Below, piece by piece: positions 4,978 through 5,825 of a DNA stretch of 5,825 nt. The stretch lies in assembly GCA_002298605.1 (NCBI GenBank), contig DBKS01000043.1:1-5825 (forward strand), in the 5' to 3' direction. Position numbers and translations under genes: made by a program. Source of the stretch: Bifidobacterium sp. UBA744. GTDB lineage: Bacteria > Actinomycetota > Actinomycetes > Actinomycetales > Bifidobacteriaceae. The notes under the pieces were generated by a model. That model had not been told where the DNA came from. It worked only from the letters and a program-made list of their open reading frames with translations, and searched no databases. Every line of letters starts with the position of its first letter. The stretch's first letter is position 1.

Positions 4978-5825
4978 ATGACGTCATTATTGGAACATCC
5001 TCGCGGAGCGGCCCCCGGACGCCCCGGCGATCGCAGCGCATTCAGCTTCGAGACCATCACCCGGCTGCCTCATTCAGCCAACGGCTTAGGCCGCGACGGC
5101 GCCCGATACGGCCGCACCGGCATCATCCACACCCCGCACGGCGACATTCGCACACCGGCGTTCGTGCCGGTCGGCACGCAGGCCGCCATGAAAGGCGTGC
5201 TGCCCGAGCAGATGAAGCAACTGGGCGCCCAGTGCCTGCTGGCCAATGCCTTCCATCTGTTCGAGCGTCCCGGCCCCGAAACGCTTGACGCCGCCGGTGG
5301 ACTTGCGCGGTTCATGAATTGGGACGGTCCGACCTACACCGATTCCGGAGGATTCCAGGTCCTTTCGCTCGGCGCCGGCTTCAAGAAAACGCTGGCGATG
5401 GACGTCACCGGCCTCAAATCCGATGACGTGATCGCCGATGGCAAAGAACGCCTGGCCTTTGTAGACGAGGACGGCGTAACCTTCAAATCGCCGTTGAACG
5501 GCGACGAGCATCGCTTCTCCGCCGAAATCTCCATGGGCATTCAGCATCATATCGGCGCGGACATCATGTTCGCGTTCGACGAGCTGACCACGCTGATGAA
5601 CACGCGGTCCTATCAGGAGCGTTCGGTGGAGCGCACGTACCGCTGGGCGAAGCGCTGCGTGGCCGAGCACCAGCGACTGACGGCCGAACGGGCGGGCAAG
5701 CCATACCAGGCGTTGTTCGGCGTGGTGCAAGGCGCGAACTACGAGGATCTGCGACGCCATGCCGCCGAGCAGATCGCTTCGCTCGACTTCGATGGCGTGG
5801 GCATCGGCGGGGCGATCGAAAAGCG
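4978..5825 (+). CDS. tgt: tRNA-guanine transglycosylase, N-terminal two thirds
   Basis: The first 282 codons of an enzyme that swaps guanine for a 7-deazaguanine base at position 34 of tRNAs with GUN anticodons; the gene runs off the right edge. Family landmarks appear in order: TPAFVPVGT (59-67), LLANAFHLFERPG (87-99), the catalytic-pocket DSGGFQV (122-128), SPLNGD (171-176), FDEL (200-203), GVVQG (248-252) and IGG (276-278). The nucleophilic Asp and Cys3His zinc site lie beyond the window. Compared with the well-studied bacterial enzyme, the segment between DSGGFQ and FDE is about 25 residues longer. The base-pocket residues also differ: Leu203 where preQ1-type enzymes have Cys, and Ala-Ile-Glu after the Gly-Gly where they have Leu-Ala-Val. 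ATG at 4978 is the first start after an in-frame TAG (4966-4968). Its GGAG site (4972-4975) is only 2 nt away. An archaeosine-type or DNA-modifying paralogue is less likely given the close bacterial Tgt motifs. Confidence 0.92.
   Translation, partial: MTSLLEHPRGAAPGRPGDRSAFSFETITRLPHSANGLGRDGARYGRTGIIHTPHGDIRTPAFVPVGTQAAMKGVLPEQMKQLGAQCLLANAFHLFERPGPETLDAAGGLARFMNWDGPTYTDSGGFQVLSLGAGFKKTLAMDVTGLKSDDVIADGKERLAFVDEDGVTFKSPLNGDEHRFSAEISMGIQHHIGADIMFAFDELTTLMNTRSYQERSVERTYRWAKRCVAEHQRLTAERAGKPYQALFGVVQGANYEDLRRHAAEQIASLDFDGVGIGGAIEK

Noticed and set aside
5086..5760. Open frame of 224 codons on the minus strand
   Set aside because: It is antisense to tgt, whose plus-strand frame shows family motifs throughout.

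Overview
The window is about 60% G+C and looks chromosomal, from an actinobacterium. A Bifidobacterium of the longum/breve type is my best guess. Three things point there: G/C-rich codon usage, a HtrA protease with a long Pro/Gln/Asn-rich cytoplasmic tail, and an actinobacterial-style tRNA transglycosylase. The genus is an inference from remembered protein features; no search was run.

Layout, left to right. (1) Positions 1-120, minus strand: the first 40 codons of a flavoprotein reductase with an N-terminal FAD-binding motif, probably a ferredoxin/adrenodoxin-type NADP reductase. Its GTG start has no convincing ribosome binding site and sits 7 nt after a possible -10 box, so it may be leaderless. 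(2) 250-2496, minus: a complete heavy-metal P-type ATPase of 748 residues. It has the TPCP metal-site motif, no N-terminal metal-binding domain, and a large extra loop in its actuator domain. (3) 2497-2791: a 295-bp spacer with two hairpins downstream of htrA, a possible extended -10 box, and a dyad that may be an operator for the ATPase gene. (4) 2792-4792, minus: a complete membrane-anchored HtrA/DegP-family serine protease with an intact His-Asp-Ser triad, one PDZ domain and low-complexity tails at both ends. (5) 4793-4977: a divergent control region with two small dyads and a run of eight G. (6) 4978 to the window end, plus: the first 282 codons of a tRNA-guanine transglycosylase (tgt).

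The genes do not form one obvious pathway. The ATPase exports or imports a transition metal, HtrA handles misfolded proteins outside the membrane, the reductase moves electrons between NADPH and ferredoxin-like partners, and Tgt modifies the tRNA anticodon. The three minus-strand genes are separated by gaps of 129 and 295 bp with their own control signals, so they are probably separate transcription units. I found no mobile element, CRISPR array, rRNA, tRNA or evident new multi-gene system. The most interesting points are the altered base-recognition residues of Tgt, the unusual actuator and nucleotide-domain motifs plus the insertion in the ATPase, and the repetitive Asn/Ser/Gly tail of HtrA that ends in a hydrophobic peptide.
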